Notes: generated by a model from the sequence alone, not told the origin. DNA of 64,000 bases from Actinomadura xylanilytica (GCF_030283145.1 NZ_JASNWE010000004.1:124001-188000), one strand, 5' to 3'. Counted from the stretch's first letter, positions 51,137 through 60,079 are shown. Program-made: numbers and translations.

Positions 51137-53898
51137 CGGGCGCCTCCCGCCCGGTGCGCGGTCACGTAGGCGACCAGCCGCGGATCGCCCGGAACGTCCT
51201 CGCGCAGGACGACGGCGGCGTCGCGGACGTCGCCGTGCTCCCGGAGCACCGCCTCGATCTCCGCGGGCTCGATCCGGTGCCCGTGCAGCTTGACCTGCCG
51301 GTCGAGCCGCCCCAGGAACTCCAGGCCGCCGTCCGCCCGGCGGCGGACCAGGTCGCCGGTGCGGTACAGCACGGCCCCGGGCCCGCCGGACGGGTCGGGG
51401 ACGAACCGGTCGGCGGTCAGGTCCGGCCGGCCGCGGTAGCCGGTGGCCACCCCGGCGTTCCCGATGCACAGCTCGCCGGGCACTCCGGGCGGCGCGGGCT
51501 CGTTCCAGCGGTCCAGGACCAGCACCGAGGTGTCCCCGATCGGCGTGCCGATCGGGACGTGGTCGCGCCCCGGCCGGACCCGCTCGGCGAGCGACCACAC
51601 GGTCGTCTCGGTGGGGCCGTAGAGGTTCCACACCTCCGGGGCGAGGCCCGCGAGCCGGTCCGCCAGCGCCGCGTCCAGCGCCTCGCCGCCGCACCACACG
51701 CGGCGCAGCCCCCAGCGGGCCGGATCAGCGAGCAGGAGCTGCCGCCAGCCCGTCGGCGTCGCCTGGACGAGGGTCACGCCGTGGTCGCGCACCAGCCGTC
51801 CGGCCGCCTCCGGGTCGTGCCGCGCGGCCGGGGGCGCCACCACGACGCGGGCCCCGACGGTGAGCGGGAGCACCAGTTCCACCAGGGAGATGTCGAAGGC
51901 CGGGCTGGTCAGGGCGAGCACGACGTCCCGCGCGTCCAGCCCGGGGCGCCGCGCCATCGCCCGCAGGAGATGGCCGACGGCGCGGTGCGGGACCTCGACC
52001 CCCTTGGGACGGCCGCTCGACCCCGAGGTGTACATGACGTACGCCAGGTCGCGGGCCCCGCTCCTCGGCCCGCCGCCGCCCGCCCCGTGCGGCTGCGCGC
52101 GTCCCGTCCCGGCCATGACCTCGCCGACCGTCATCACCGTGACCCGCGGCGCCGCGGGCCCGTCCGGACGCGGCTCGGACGTGATGACCGCGGCGGCGCC
52201 GGAGCCGGTCACCAGGGACTCGATCCGTCCGGGCGGGTGGCCTGGGTCGAGCGGCAGGTAGGCGGCACCGGCCCGCCAGACGCCGAGCATGACGGCGACC
52301 AGGTCGGCGCTCCGGTCCAGGTGCAGCGCCACCACGTCCCCGGCGCCGAGGCCCGCCGAGCGGAGCCGGGCGGCGCAGGCCGCCGCGCGTTCGTCCAGGT
52401 CCCGGTAGGTGAGGACGGTGTTCCCGTCGATCACCGCGGGCGCGTCCGGCCGGTCCGCCATGACCCGTTCCACGAGGCCCAGCGCCGTGGGCGCCTCACC
52501 CTCCGCAGAGGCGGCCGGGGCGGGGGGCGGTTCCTGGCCGCCGGTCATCCTGAGGTCGCCGAGCGGGACGTCGGGGCGGCGCAGCGCGTCCGCGAGGAAG
52601 TGCTCGTAGTGGCCGAGCAGCCCCTCCGCCGTTCCCGCGTCGTACAGGTCGGTGCTGTAGTGCAGTTGCAGCCGCAGCCCGCCCGAGTTGGGGGTGGTCG
52701 CCGTGAGCGAGAGGTCGGTCTGGACGGCGCCGACGAAGCCCGACATGTAGCGGCAGCTCGTGCCGTCGGGCGCGAACGGCGCGTGCCCCGTGCGGACGAC
52801 GTTGAAGAGCACCTGGTAGACCGGCGTCGCCGACAGCTCGCGCGGGCCGCCGGTCTCGGCGACCAGCTCGACCGGCGACACGTCTCGGTGCTCCAGGCAA
52901 TCGAACAGCTCGCGGCGCACCTTCATGACCAGGTCCTGGAACGGCTCCGCCAGGCCGACGGCGACGCGCAGCGGGATCGCTCCGGAGAACAGGCCGACCA
53001 GCGGCTCGACGTCGGAGTCGTCCCGTCCGGACGTCGGCACGCCGATCACGACGTCCGCGCGGCCCGCGTAGCGCGACAGCACGGCGGTCCAGGCGGCGGC
53101 CAGCACGATGAACAGCGACGCGCGGCGCTGGTGGGAGAGCCTCGTGGCCGCGTCGAGCAGGTCGGGGCCGAGGGTCCGCTCCAGGGTCGCGCCGCCGTGC
53201 GTGGGTTCGGCGGGACGCGGCCGGTCCGAGGGGACGGTGGAGAAGGCGGGCGCGGCGGCGAGCCTCTCCCGCCAGAAGGACCGGAGCTCACCGCGGTCCC
53301 GCCCGGCGCCACCGGTGAGGCGCCGCCGCACGTGGTCGCGGTAGGTGACGGGGAGCGGTTCCGGCTCCCAGGCCCGGCCGTGCAGGAAGGCCCGGTAGGC
53401 GGCGTCGAGCTCCTCCCACACCAGGCCGAGCGACCAGGCGTCGGCGGCGAGGTGGTGGACGACCAGCAGGAGCACGGCCAGGCGCTCCGAACGCCGGATC
53501 AGCAGGGCGCGCATCAGCGGCGCGGCGGACAGGTCGAACGGCCGGCCCGCCTCGTCCTCCGCCAGCGCACGCCAGTCGGTCCCTGCTCCGGTCGCGTCGA
53601 CGGTCACCAGTTCCAGCTCCGCGCCGTCGTGGACCTGGGCCACCGGCAGGCCGCCCGCCTCCCGGAACGAGGTGCGCAGCGGCTCGTGGCGGGCGGCCAG
53701 CGCCCGCAGTGCCCTGGTGAGGACGGCGACGTCGAGCGGCCCCTCGATCTCGTGCGCCGCGGCCAGGTTGTGCATCGCGGTGCCCGGGATGAGCCGCTCC
53801 CGGAGCCACATCGCCTGCTGCTCGCGCGACAGCGGCCCCCCGGCCGCGTCCTGCGCGGTCACGGCGTCCTGCGCGGTCACGGCGTTCTGCGCGGTCAC
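51133..53898 (-). CDS. NRPS condensation-adenylation protein lacking the A10 tail
   Basis: A 921-residue C-A protein. C domain about 20-455 with an intact active site VVHHLAADAWS (His148, His149, Asp153). A domain about 465-921 with YTSGSSGRPKGV (A3), SPAFDISLVELVLP (A4), NLYGPTETTVW (A5), LYRTGDLVRRR (A7) and LGRLDRQVKLHGHRIEPAEIE (A8). It stops at LVAYVTAHRAGGAR, just where the A10 subdomain (LPxYMxP...GKxDR) should follow, and has no PCP. The A10 lysine therefore comes from elsewhere; the gene just upstream begins with exactly that segment. I read the pocket as D-I-V-Q-W-G-L-V-W, nearest to glycine codes (low confidence). The N-terminus has a TAQDAV repeat. Confidence 0.9.
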   Translation of the reverse strand: MTAQNAVTAQDAVTAQDAAGGPLSREQQAMWLRERLIPGTAMHNLAAAHEIEGPLDVAVLTRALRALAARHEPLRTSFREAGGLPVAQVHDGAELELVTVDATGAGTDWRALAEDEAGRPFDLSAAPLMRALLIRRSERLAVLLLVVHHLAADAWSLGLVWEELDAAYRAFLHGRAWEPEPLPVTYRDHVRRRLTGGAGRDRGELRSFWRERLAAAPAFSTVPSDRPRPAEPTHGGATLERTLGPDLLDAATRLSHQRRASLFIVLAAAWTAVLSRYAGRADVVIGVPTSGRDDSDVEPLVGLFSGAIPLRVAVGLAEPFQDLVMKVRRELFDCLEHRDVSPVELVAETGGPRELSATPVYQVLFNVVRTGHAPFAPDGTSCRYMSGFVGAVQTDLSLTATTPNSGGLRLQLHYSTDLYDAGTAEGLLGHYEHFLADALRRPDVPLGDLRMTGGQEPPPAPAASAEGEAPTALGLVERVMADRPDAPAVIDGNTVLTYRDLDERAAACAARLRSAGLGAGDVVALHLDRSADLVAVMLGVWRAGAAYLPLDPGHPPGRIESLVTGSGAAAVITSEPRPDGPAAPRVTVMTVGEVMAGTGRAQPHGAGGGGPRSGARDLAYVMYTSGSSGRPKGVEVPHRAVGHLLRAMARRPGLDARDVVLALTSPAFDISLVELVLPLTVGARVVVAPPAARHDPEAAGRLVRDHGVTLVQATPTGWRQLLLADPARWGLRRVWCGGEALDAALADRLAGLAPEVWNLYGPTETTVWSLAERVRPGRDHVPIGTPIGDTSVLVLDRWNEPAPPGVPGELCIGNAGVATGYRGRPDLTADRFVPDPSGGPGAVLYRTGDLVRRRADGGLEFLGRLDRQVKLHGHRIEPAEIEAVLREHGDVRDAAVVLREDVPGDPRLVAYVTAHRAGGAR

Positions 53899-53899
53899 G
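53846..53899. repeat. Three 18-bp tandem repeats at the start of the C-A gene
   Basis: Three near-identical copies of GCGTCCTGCGCGGTCACG encode the N-terminal T-A-Q-D/N-A-V repeat. The true start could be at any of the repeated GTG/ATG codons, so the N-terminus may be shorter. Confidence 0.8.
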
Positions 53900-54347
53900 G
53901 CGTCCTCCCTTCGCGCACGGCGGCGGCGATCCCGTGGACACTCGGTGCCTGGAAGAACCGCAGTGCGGGCACGCGGGCGTCCAGCCGTTCGGCGATGCGG
54001 GCGATGGCCTGGACGGCGTGCACCGACGTCCCGCCGAGCAGGAAGAAGTTGTCGTCGGCGCCGACCCGCGCGAGTCCGAGGACCTCCGCCAGGACGGCGG
54101 AGATCCGCGCCTCGATCTCGTCTTCCGGGGCGGCGGGCCGGCCTGGCGCCGTTCCCGGAGCCGTCCCCGGAGCGGTCCCCCGGGCCGTCTCCGGACGTGT
54201 CTCCGGGATCGGCAGGGCGGCGCGATCGAGCTTGCCGCCCGCGGTCCGGGGCATCTCGTCCAGCTCCACGATCACGCTGGGCGCCATGTAGGCGGGGAGG
54301 CGGCGGGCCAGCAGGTCGCGCAGCTCCCCGGCCAGGTCGTCAGTCAT
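53895..54347 (-). CDS. Adenylation-domain A10 tail fused to PCP
   Basis: A 150-residue protein. Residues 1-50 (LRDLLARRLPAYMAPSV, then MPRTAGGKLDRAALP) are the C-terminal piece of an A domain with the A10 lysine and nothing before it. A G-T-A-P repeat linker follows, then a PCP (DDNFFLLGGTSVHAVQAI, Ser in GGTS). The next gene encodes a C-A protein that lacks exactly this piece. The two may therefore assemble into one C-A-PCP module encoded in permuted order. The ATG at 54347 overlaps the previous stop by 8 bases, and the gene overlaps the C-A start by 4. There is no sign of a frameshift. Confidence 0.85.
   Translation of the reverse strand: MTDDLAGELRDLLARRLPAYMAPSVIVELDEMPRTAGGKLDRAALPIPETRPETARGTAPGTAPGTAPGRPAAPEDEIEARISAVLAEVLGLARVGADDNFFLLGGTSVHAVQAIARIAERLDARVPALRFFQAPSVHGIAAAVREGRTP
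54148..54183. repeat. 12-bp tandem repeats in the A10-PCP linker
   Basis: Three copies of a GCCGTCCCCGGA-like unit in frame encode the G-T-A-P repeat between the A10 tail and the PCP. Confidence 0.75.
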
Positions 54348-54885
54348 CGTCCGCGGCGATCCTGGCCGCCAGCTCCGCGATGGTCGCCAGCTCGAACAGG
54401 TCCGCCAGGGACACCGCGGGCCCGGCCTCCCCCGCCAGCTCGGCCATGATGACGGCGGCGGCGCGCGAGTCGCCGCCGGCCTCGATGAAGTCGTCGTGCA
54501 CGCCGATCCACGGGCGCTCCAGCACCCGGCACCAGACCTCCGCCAGCCGCCGTTCGGCCGCCGTGCGCGGGAGCGCGAAGCGGTACACGCTCGGCCAGGA
54601 CTCCAGCTTGGCGCGCAGCTCCCCGACGTGCACCGTCCCGTCCGCCGCCCTGGGGATTCGCGGGAGCAGGACGATGGTGGGCGGCACCGCGTCCAGGCCG
54701 AGCACCGCGGCCACGTGGCCCGCCAGCTCGGGCCCGCTGGCGTAGCCGTCCGGCACCACCACGGCCACCTCGCCGTCCTCCAGCGCGCCGGGGGCGAGCA
54801 CCGCGGCGTCCAGCACCTCCGGGTGCGCGCCCAGCAGCGTCGCGAGCGGGTGGGCGCGGGCCGCCGGGGCCATCGAGTCAGACAC
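54340..54885 (-). CDS. Degenerate adenylation C-subdomain fused to PCP
   Basis: A 181-residue protein. The first 95 or so residues look like an A-domain lid (AHPEVLDAAVLAPGALEDGE, VAVVVPDGYASGPELAGHVA, IVLLPRIPRAADG), but at the A10 position it reads DGTVHVGELRAKL, without the usual Gly-Lys. A PCP follows: RTAAERRLAEVWCRVLERP and DDFIEAGGDSRAAAVIM, with Ser in GGDS. It overlaps both neighbours by 8 bases. The preceding adenylating enzyme already has its own A10, so the lid may serve as a docking module that presents this PCP. That role is inference. Confidence 0.8.
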   Translation of the reverse strand: MSDSMAPAARAHPLATLLGAHPEVLDAAVLAPGALEDGEVAVVVPDGYASGPELAGHVAAVLGLDAVPPTIVLLPRIPRAADGTVHVGELRAKLESWPSVYRFALPRTAAERRLAEVWCRVLERPWIGVHDDFIEAGGDSRAAAVIMAELAGEAGPAVSLADLFELATIAELAARIAADDD

Positions 54886-56491
54886 CTGATCCCTCCGTCT
54901 CCATGAGCCTGCGGCGGTGCAGCTTGCCCGCCTCCGTGCGCGGCAGCCGCGTGACGAACCGGACGTCCCACGGCACCTTGTGCGGCGCGAGCCGCGCCTC
55001 GGCGTGCGCGGACACCGCCTCGGCGGTGAGCCCGGCGCCCGGCCGCGCGATCACCAGGGCGAGCAGCCGCGCGCCGAGCGCCTCGTCCGGCCGGCCGATC
55101 ACCGCGGCGTCGAGCACGTCCGGATGCTCGGCGATCGCCGCCTCGACCTCCGCGGGGTAGACGTTGCCGCCGCCCACGATCACCAGGTCGTGCCGGCGGG
55201 CGCCGAGGTGGAGGTAGCCGTCCCGGTCGACCCGGCCGTGGTCGCCGACGCTGAAGAAGCCGTCCACGGTCCGCTTGAGGCCGGACGGCCCGCCGCCGGA
55301 CGGGGCGACGTCCCGTCCGACCGGGGCGTGCCGGGCGGTGCGCCGCATGTACACCTCGCCCTCCGCGCCGGGCGGCACCGATCCGCCGTCCTCGTCGAGG
55401 ACGCGCACCTGCGTGCAGAAGCCGCGGCCCACCGAGCCGGGATGGGCGAGCCACTCGTCGCCGCGCAGGAGGGTGGTGCCGATCGCCTCGGTCGCCCCGT
55501 AGATCTCGAAGAGGCGCTCCGGGCCGAGCAGGTCGATCCAGGCCCGCTTCAGCTCGGCGGGACACGGCGCCGCCGTGTGCACCACCGCGTTCAGCGAGCC
55601 GAGGTCGGCGTCCTGGGTGCGCAGGGCCGTCAGCGCCCACCTCAGGTGGACGGGGGTGAGCTGGGCCCACTGGACCCGGTGGCGCTCGATCGCCCGCAGC
55701 ATCTCCCGCGCGTCGAACCGCGGCAGCAGGACGAGCGTGTTCGCGTCGAGCAGCCCCTCCCAGCAGCACATGAACGGCGCCGCGTGGTGCAGGGGCCCCG
55801 CGATGAGCTGCCGCTGCGCGTGCCGCCATCCCACCGCCCGCAGCATCATGCTGGGCACCCGGACCGGATCGTGGTCGAGCGGCGCGGGATGCGCGATCAC
55901 GCGCGGCCGTCCCGACGAACCGCCGGTGGCGAGCAGGTACCCGGCCTCCTCACCGGGCCGTGGCCGCACGGACGGGCCCTGCGGGGCGGACGGTCGCGGC
56001 GCGGCGGACGGTTCAGGCGGGGCGGACGGTTCAGGCGCGGCGGGCGGTTCAGGCGGGGCAGGCGGTTCAGGCGGGGTGACGCCGTCCCGTGCGTCCGCCA
56101 GGCGCACCGGCCAGTGCGCCGGGGCGAGCGCCGCCATCACCTGCCCGGCCTCGGCGGCGGGCGCCAGGGGGTCCAGCGGCAGGAACGGGATCCGGGCGCG
56201 CATGCACGCGGCGAAACCGATCACGGTGTCCGCCGAGTTGGTCGCGTCGATCACGACGACCGGCCGCCGCACGGCCCCGGCGGCCAGCGCCCCGAGCCGG
56301 GCCGCGAGTTCGGCGGACGCCCGGTCCAGCTCGTCCCAGGTGAGGACGGCGTCCTCGCGCACACGGCTTCCGGCGGCGCCGCCGGCGCGGCCTCCGGCGA
56401 CGACGATGACGGCCGGGTCGTCCGGGCGGGCGCGGGCGATGTCGCGGACGCGGTCGTCGGCCGACGTCGGGGTGTCGTCGCGCATCGTCAT
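54878..56491 (-). CDS. Acyl/aryl adenylating enzyme (CoA-ligase-like)
   Basis: A 537-residue member of the ANL superfamily, closer to fatty/aryl-CoA ligases than to amino-acid A domains. The P-loop is variant (LLATGGSSGRPRVI, Arg for Lys). It has PLHHAAPFMCCWEGLLDAN, FEIYGATEAIGTTLL (A5), FFSVGDHGRVDRDGYLHLG (A7), GGNVYPAEVEAAI (A8) and TEAGKLHRRRL (A10 lysine). It probably activates a carboxylic acid starter and loads a carrier such as the adjacent PCP protein. A proline-rich repeat interrupts the N-domain (about residues 140-165). It overlaps both neighbouring genes. Confidence 0.85.
   Translation of the reverse strand: MTMRDDTPTSADDRVRDIARARPDDPAVIVVAGGRAGGAAGSRVREDAVLTWDELDRASAELAARLGALAAGAVRRPVVVIDATNSADTVIGFAACMRARIPFLPLDPLAPAAEAGQVMAALAPAHWPVRLADARDGVTPPEPPAPPEPPAAPEPSAPPEPSAAPRPSAPQGPSVRPRPGEEAGYLLATGGSSGRPRVIAHPAPLDHDPVRVPSMMLRAVGWRHAQRQLIAGPLHHAAPFMCCWEGLLDANTLVLLPRFDAREMLRAIERHRVQWAQLTPVHLRWALTALRTQDADLGSLNAVVHTAAPCPAELKRAWIDLLGPERLFEIYGATEAIGTTLLRGDEWLAHPGSVGRGFCTQVRVLDEDGGSVPPGAEGEVYMRRTARHAPVGRDVAPSGGGPSGLKRTVDGFFSVGDHGRVDRDGYLHLGARRHDLVIVGGGNVYPAEVEAAIAEHPDVLDAAVIGRPDEALGARLLALVIARPGAGLTAEAVSAHAEARLAPHKVPWDVRFVTRLPRTEAGKLHRRRLMETEGSGV
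55999..56070. repeat. Four 18-bp tandem repeats inside the adenylating-enzyme gene
   Basis: Four imperfect copies of GCGGGGCGGACGGTTCAG in frame encode a P-E-P-S/P-A-A/P-P linker before the P-loop motif. Confidence 0.8.
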
Positions 56492-58215
56492 CTCCGCTCC
56501 GGGGCCGGGGGAAGGTCCGGGTTCCGTTCCTGGGCCGGGCGCAGCTCGGCGGCGACCGCGCGCAGGCTCATGGGGGTCTCGACGTGCTCGGCCCGCAGCC
56601 CGTGGTGGCCCCGCCGGGCCAGCTCGTGGACGACCTGCGGCACCAGGCGCAGGCGCCCGCCCGCTCCGACGTAGTCCCGCGCCAGTTCCACCCGTTCCAG
56701 CGGGTGGGTCGCGAGGATGGCCGCCGTCACCGCGGCCTCGGCCGACGTCCCCGGCGCCCCCGGCGTCCCGCCGGATTCGGAGCTGGGCGCGGGCTCGGGC
56801 GGTGCGCCGGGCGCGGACTCGGCGGCGGTCCGTCCGTTCACCCGGGGCGCGATGTTGAGCAGCCGGCCGAGGTCGCACAGGCGGACCTCCGGCTCGGCCG
56901 CGAGCCGCCGCATGGCGAGCGCGGTCCAGGACAGCAGCCGGTCGATCTCCGGGGCGGGGAGCATGGCGGTGTCGGCGTCCAGGGTCAGCGCCATCTCCTC
57001 CCCGACGGCCTGGGCCTGGAACAGGGAGTAGCCGGCGCGCCCCTGCTCGCTTCCGCGATGCTCGATCGGTACGGAGACCCCGGCCCCGGGACGGGCGCCG
57101 AGCGGCCCGGGGCCGTGCCCGCGCCGTACCGGCGGCCCGCCCGGCACGTAGTCGAAGTCGAGCTGGAAGGCGGGCGCGAAGCCGCGTTCGCGGGCGTGCC
57201 GGACGAGGAGCTCGCGGAACTCGTCGGGCGGGTACTCGGTGTGCCGGTACGCGCTGACGCTCTCGCGCCAGACCTGGCCCAGCAGGTCCGGCATCATCAC
57301 GTCCGCGGGGATGTCCAGGACGAGGTGGGCGGGCTGGTAGAGCCCGAGGAGGCTCGCGCGTTCGGCGGCGGACGTGCGGTTGGCGCTGATGCTGCGGACG
57401 GGGAGGGCCCGCCGCCCGGTGCGCAGCCGGAGCACCGCGGCCAGGACGGCCAGGATCGCGCTCGGCCTGGTCGTCCGGTGCCTGCGGCAGACGTCGTCGG
57501 TGTCGGCGAGGAGCCCGGCGGACCGGAGCACGGCCGCGGTGAAGCGGGGCCGCCCCGCCGGTCCGTCCGGGCCGGGGAACAGCGCCGGGGGGCAGCGGGA
57601 GAGGACCCGCTCCATCCAGAGCAGCGCCGCGCCGGCCTTGGCCCTGCCCTCGTCCGACCGCTGCCAGGCCGCCCGGTCCAGGGGATTCAGCGGCTCCGCG
57701 TCCGGCCCCGCCGGTGACGGCGGCCCCGCGGGCGACGGCGGCCCCTGGAGTGCCTCGAGGAACCGGCGCCGGAGCTCGATCACGCTCCAGGCGTCCATCA
57801 GGAACCGGTCGCCCGCGAAGCCCACCGCCAGGACGCGGCCGTCCTTGACGCCCAGCACCGCGCGCCAGCGGGGCCGCCCGAGCGACCTGCGGTCAGGGCG
57901 GCGGAACGTCCCGAGGCATCCCGGCACGTCCTCGCGGAGCCGGGCCAGGGTGGACGCCCACACCGGCGGGATCACGGTCCCGGGGGCGCCGACCTGCTGG
58001 AACACCGTGCCGGCGGCGTCCTGGGCGATGGCCGTCCGCAGCACCTCGTGCCGGTCCATCAGGACGCCGAACGCCGCGCGGACGTCCTGCTCGGACGGCC
58101 CGCCGGGCAGATACCAGACGTCGCCCATCGGCGGGTACTCCTCGCCCGGCGGGTTCCAGTACTGGTTCCACCAGACCATCTCCTGGTACCAGGTCAGCGG
58201 GCCGGTCCTCCCCAT
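56488..58215 (-). CDS. Degenerate condensation-domain protein with dead carrier domain
   Basis: A 575-residue C-domain-like protein. N-terminal LTWYQEMVWWNQYW and DRHEVLRTAI resemble C motifs C1-C2. At C3 the sequence is AGDRFLMDAWS (residues 134-144), so both histidines of HHxxxDxWS are replaced by Asp136 and Arg137, while D141, W143 and S144 remain. The C-terminus (about 490-560) has the outline of a carrier protein (DYVGAGGRLRLVPQVVHELARRG), but the serine of GGxS is Leu522, so it cannot be phosphopantetheinylated. It may be structural, a docking or gate subunit, or a binding protein. It is tightly coupled to its neighbours (TGATG junction), so it is under translation like the rest. Confidence 0.8.
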   Translation of the reverse strand: MGRTGPLTWYQEMVWWNQYWNPPGEEYPPMGDVWYLPGGPSEQDVRAAFGVLMDRHEVLRTAIAQDAAGTVFQQVGAPGTVIPPVWASTLARLREDVPGCLGTFRRPDRRSLGRPRWRAVLGVKDGRVLAVGFAGDRFLMDAWSVIELRRRFLEALQGPPSPAGPPSPAGPDAEPLNPLDRAAWQRSDEGRAKAGAALLWMERVLSRCPPALFPGPDGPAGRPRFTAAVLRSAGLLADTDDVCRRHRTTRPSAILAVLAAVLRLRTGRRALPVRSISANRTSAAERASLLGLYQPAHLVLDIPADVMMPDLLGQVWRESVSAYRHTEYPPDEFRELLVRHARERGFAPAFQLDFDYVPGGPPVRRGHGPGPLGARPGAGVSVPIEHRGSEQGRAGYSLFQAQAVGEEMALTLDADTAMLPAPEIDRLLSWTALAMRRLAAEPEVRLCDLGRLLNIAPRVNGRTAAESAPGAPPEPAPSSESGGTPGAPGTSAEAAVTAAILATHPLERVELARDYVGAGGRLRLVPQVVHELARRGHHGLRAEHVETPMSLRAVAAELRPAQERNPDLPPAPERR

Positions 58216-59054
58216 CAGAACAGCCCCAGCCGGCCGGTCTTGCGGGCGTACCGGACGCTGAGCCAGAGCAGCGCCATCGCGACCGCCCCGATCGGGACGG
58301 CCTCGGCGAGCAGGAGCAGCAGCCGCGGGAGCTCGCCCGTGAGCGATCCCGATCCGACCGTGACCGCGCGCAGCGCGTCAAGCAGATGCGTCGGCGGCAG
58401 GGACTCCCCCACCGCCCGGAGCGCGCCCGGCAGGACCGCCAGCGGGTAGGTGACGCCGCACAGGAGCGTGAACACGCCCCGGGTGATCTGCAACGCCCCG
58501 GCCGCGTCCTGGAGCGACAGGGATGCGGTGGCGAACACCGCGCCGAGGGCCATCAGCGCCGGGAACGCGACCAGCAGGACGGCGAGCCAGCACGCGAGGT
58601 CGCCCCAGCCGAGCGGCACGCCGAACACCAGCCGCATCGACACCGCCGCGCTCGCGAACACCACCAGCGCCGGGACGAGCTGCGCCGGGGCGCCGCCGAA
58701 CAGGAGCGTGAACCGGGAGACCGGGCTGGCGAACACGATCTCGAAGGAGCCGCGGGCGCGTTCCTGCCTGAGCGCGAGACCCGGCCCCCACAGGACCGCG
58801 GTGAGCCAGAGGTACACCGACCAGCCCAGGTAGAGGAACGCGACGAAGTCGCCCGTCCCGGCCCGTTCGGCGAACGCGTCCACCGACGCGGGCGCGTCCG
58901 ACGAGAGGGCCGTGGCCTGCGCGATGTAGGCCAGCGGGAGCAGCAGCATCCACAGGGCGAGGGAGACGATCTCGGCCGGGTAGCGGCGCATCAGCCGCAG
59001 TTCCTTGCGGGTCGTGGCCACGACGGCGCGGACCTCGCCCTCCAGCCGGTTCAT
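58215..59054 (-). CDS. ABC-2 type permease
   Basis: A 279-residue membrane protein with six hydrophobic segments: EIVSLALWMLLLPLAYIAQA, FLYLGWSVYLWLTAVLWGPG, LVPALVVFASAAVSM and LLLLLAEAVPIGAVAMALLW. The N-terminal VVATTRKELRLMRRYP is the same type of cytoplasmic segment as in the permease at 40220. It overlaps the ATPase gene by 4 bases and is its direct partner in a drug/product exporter of the DrrAB kind. Confidence 0.87.
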   Translation of the reverse strand: MNRLEGEVRAVVATTRKELRLMRRYPAEIVSLALWMLLLPLAYIAQATALSSDAPASVDAFAERAGTGDFVAFLYLGWSVYLWLTAVLWGPGLALRQERARGSFEIVFASPVSRFTLLFGGAPAQLVPALVVFASAAVSMRLVFGVPLGWGDLACWLAVLLVAFPALMALGAVFATASLSLQDAAGALQITRGVFTLLCGVTYPLAVLPGALRAVGESLPPTHLLDALRAVTVGSGSLTGELPRLLLLLAEAVPIGAVAMALLWLSVRYARKTGRLGLF

Positions 59055-60079
59055 CCGGCGCGCTCCGCCCCGGGACCGGTGACGGACAGGAACACGTCCT
59101 GGAGCGTCACGGGCTCGATGTCGACCTTGTGGACGACCGCGTCGTGCCGCTGCGCGACCTCGACCAGGCGGGGCAGCAGGTCGGTGCCCGGCGGCAGGTG
59201 CAGGACGAGGTCGACGTCGGCGCCGTCGGCGCGCTTGTCGGCCACCGTCGCGAACGCGCCGACCGCCGAGACCAGCTCGCCGTCCGCCGTGGAGCGCCCC
59301 ACCCGGAGCCGGACCCGGGCGACCTGGTCGGCCTCGACCAGGCGCTTGAGCTCGGCCGGGGCGCCGAGCCGCACCACCCGGCCGCGGTCGATGACGGCGA
59401 TCCGGTCGCAGAGCCGGTCGGCCTCCTCCATGTTGTGCGTGGTGATCAGGACGCTGCGCCCGTCCTCGCGCAGCCGGGCAATCCGCTCCCGGAGCTGCGC
59501 GGCCGACCGGGGGTCCAGGCCCGAGGTGGGCTCGTCCAGCAGCAGCACGGCCGGTTCCTGGAGCAGGGCCCGCGCCAGCGACAGCCGCTGCCGCATCCCC
59601 GTCGAGTAGCGTTCGGCGTAGTCGCCGGCGCGGTCGAGCAGGTCGGTGTCGCGCAGCACCTGGTCGATGCGGGCCCCGATCACGCGGGGCGGCAGGTGGT
59701 AGAGCGCGGCGAAGTACTCGAGGTTCTCCCGGCCGGTGAGCTTCCAGTAGACGCTGCGCTCGCCGCCGATCACCACCCCCAGGTGCCGGCGGGCCCGGCC
59801 TGGCTCGGCGACGGCGTCGACGCCGCAGACCTCGACGGTGCCGCGGGTCGGTTCGAGCAGGGTCGCCATCATCCGCACGGTGGTCGACTTGCCGGCGCCG
59901 TTGGGCCCGACGAGCCCGAGGATCTCCCCGGCCCCGACCCGGAGGTCGACGCCGTCGACCGCGCACACCTCGCGCCGGTCGTCGGGGGCGCGCCGGACCC
60001 GCTGCGCGAGGGTGCGGCGTCCCTGCCGGAAGGTCTTGGACACCCCGGAGAGCGCCAGCACGGCGCCGTCCCCCGTCAT
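59051..60079 (-). CDS. ABC transporter ATP-binding protein (DrrA-like)
   Basis: A 342-residue ATPase: Walker A GPNGAGKST, Q-loop region VVIGGERSVYWKLTGREN, signature YSTGMRQRLSLARAL, Walker B AVLLLDEPTSGLD, switch TTHNMEEADRLCD, and a C-terminal domain of about 100 residues typical of daunorubicin-resistance-type ATPases. The ATG at 60079 overlaps the MbtH stop (ATGA); the frame upstream of it shadows the MbtH gene. It likely energises the permeases at 58215 and 40220 to export the product and gives self-resistance. Confidence 0.9.
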   Translation of the reverse strand: MTGDGAVLALSGVSKTFRQGRRTLAQRVRRAPDDRREVCAVDGVDLRVGAGEILGLVGPNGAGKSTTVRMMATLLEPTRGTVEVCGVDAVAEPGRARRHLGVVIGGERSVYWKLTGRENLEYFAALYHLPPRVIGARIDQVLRDTDLLDRAGDYAERYSTGMRQRLSLARALLQEPAVLLLDEPTSGLDPRSAAQLRERIARLREDGRSVLITTHNMEEADRLCDRIAVIDRGRVVRLGAPAELKRLVEADQVARVRLRVGRSTADGELVSAVGAFATVADKRADGADVDLVLHLPPGTDLLPRLVEVAQRHDAVVHKVDIEPVTLQDVFLSVTGPGAERAG

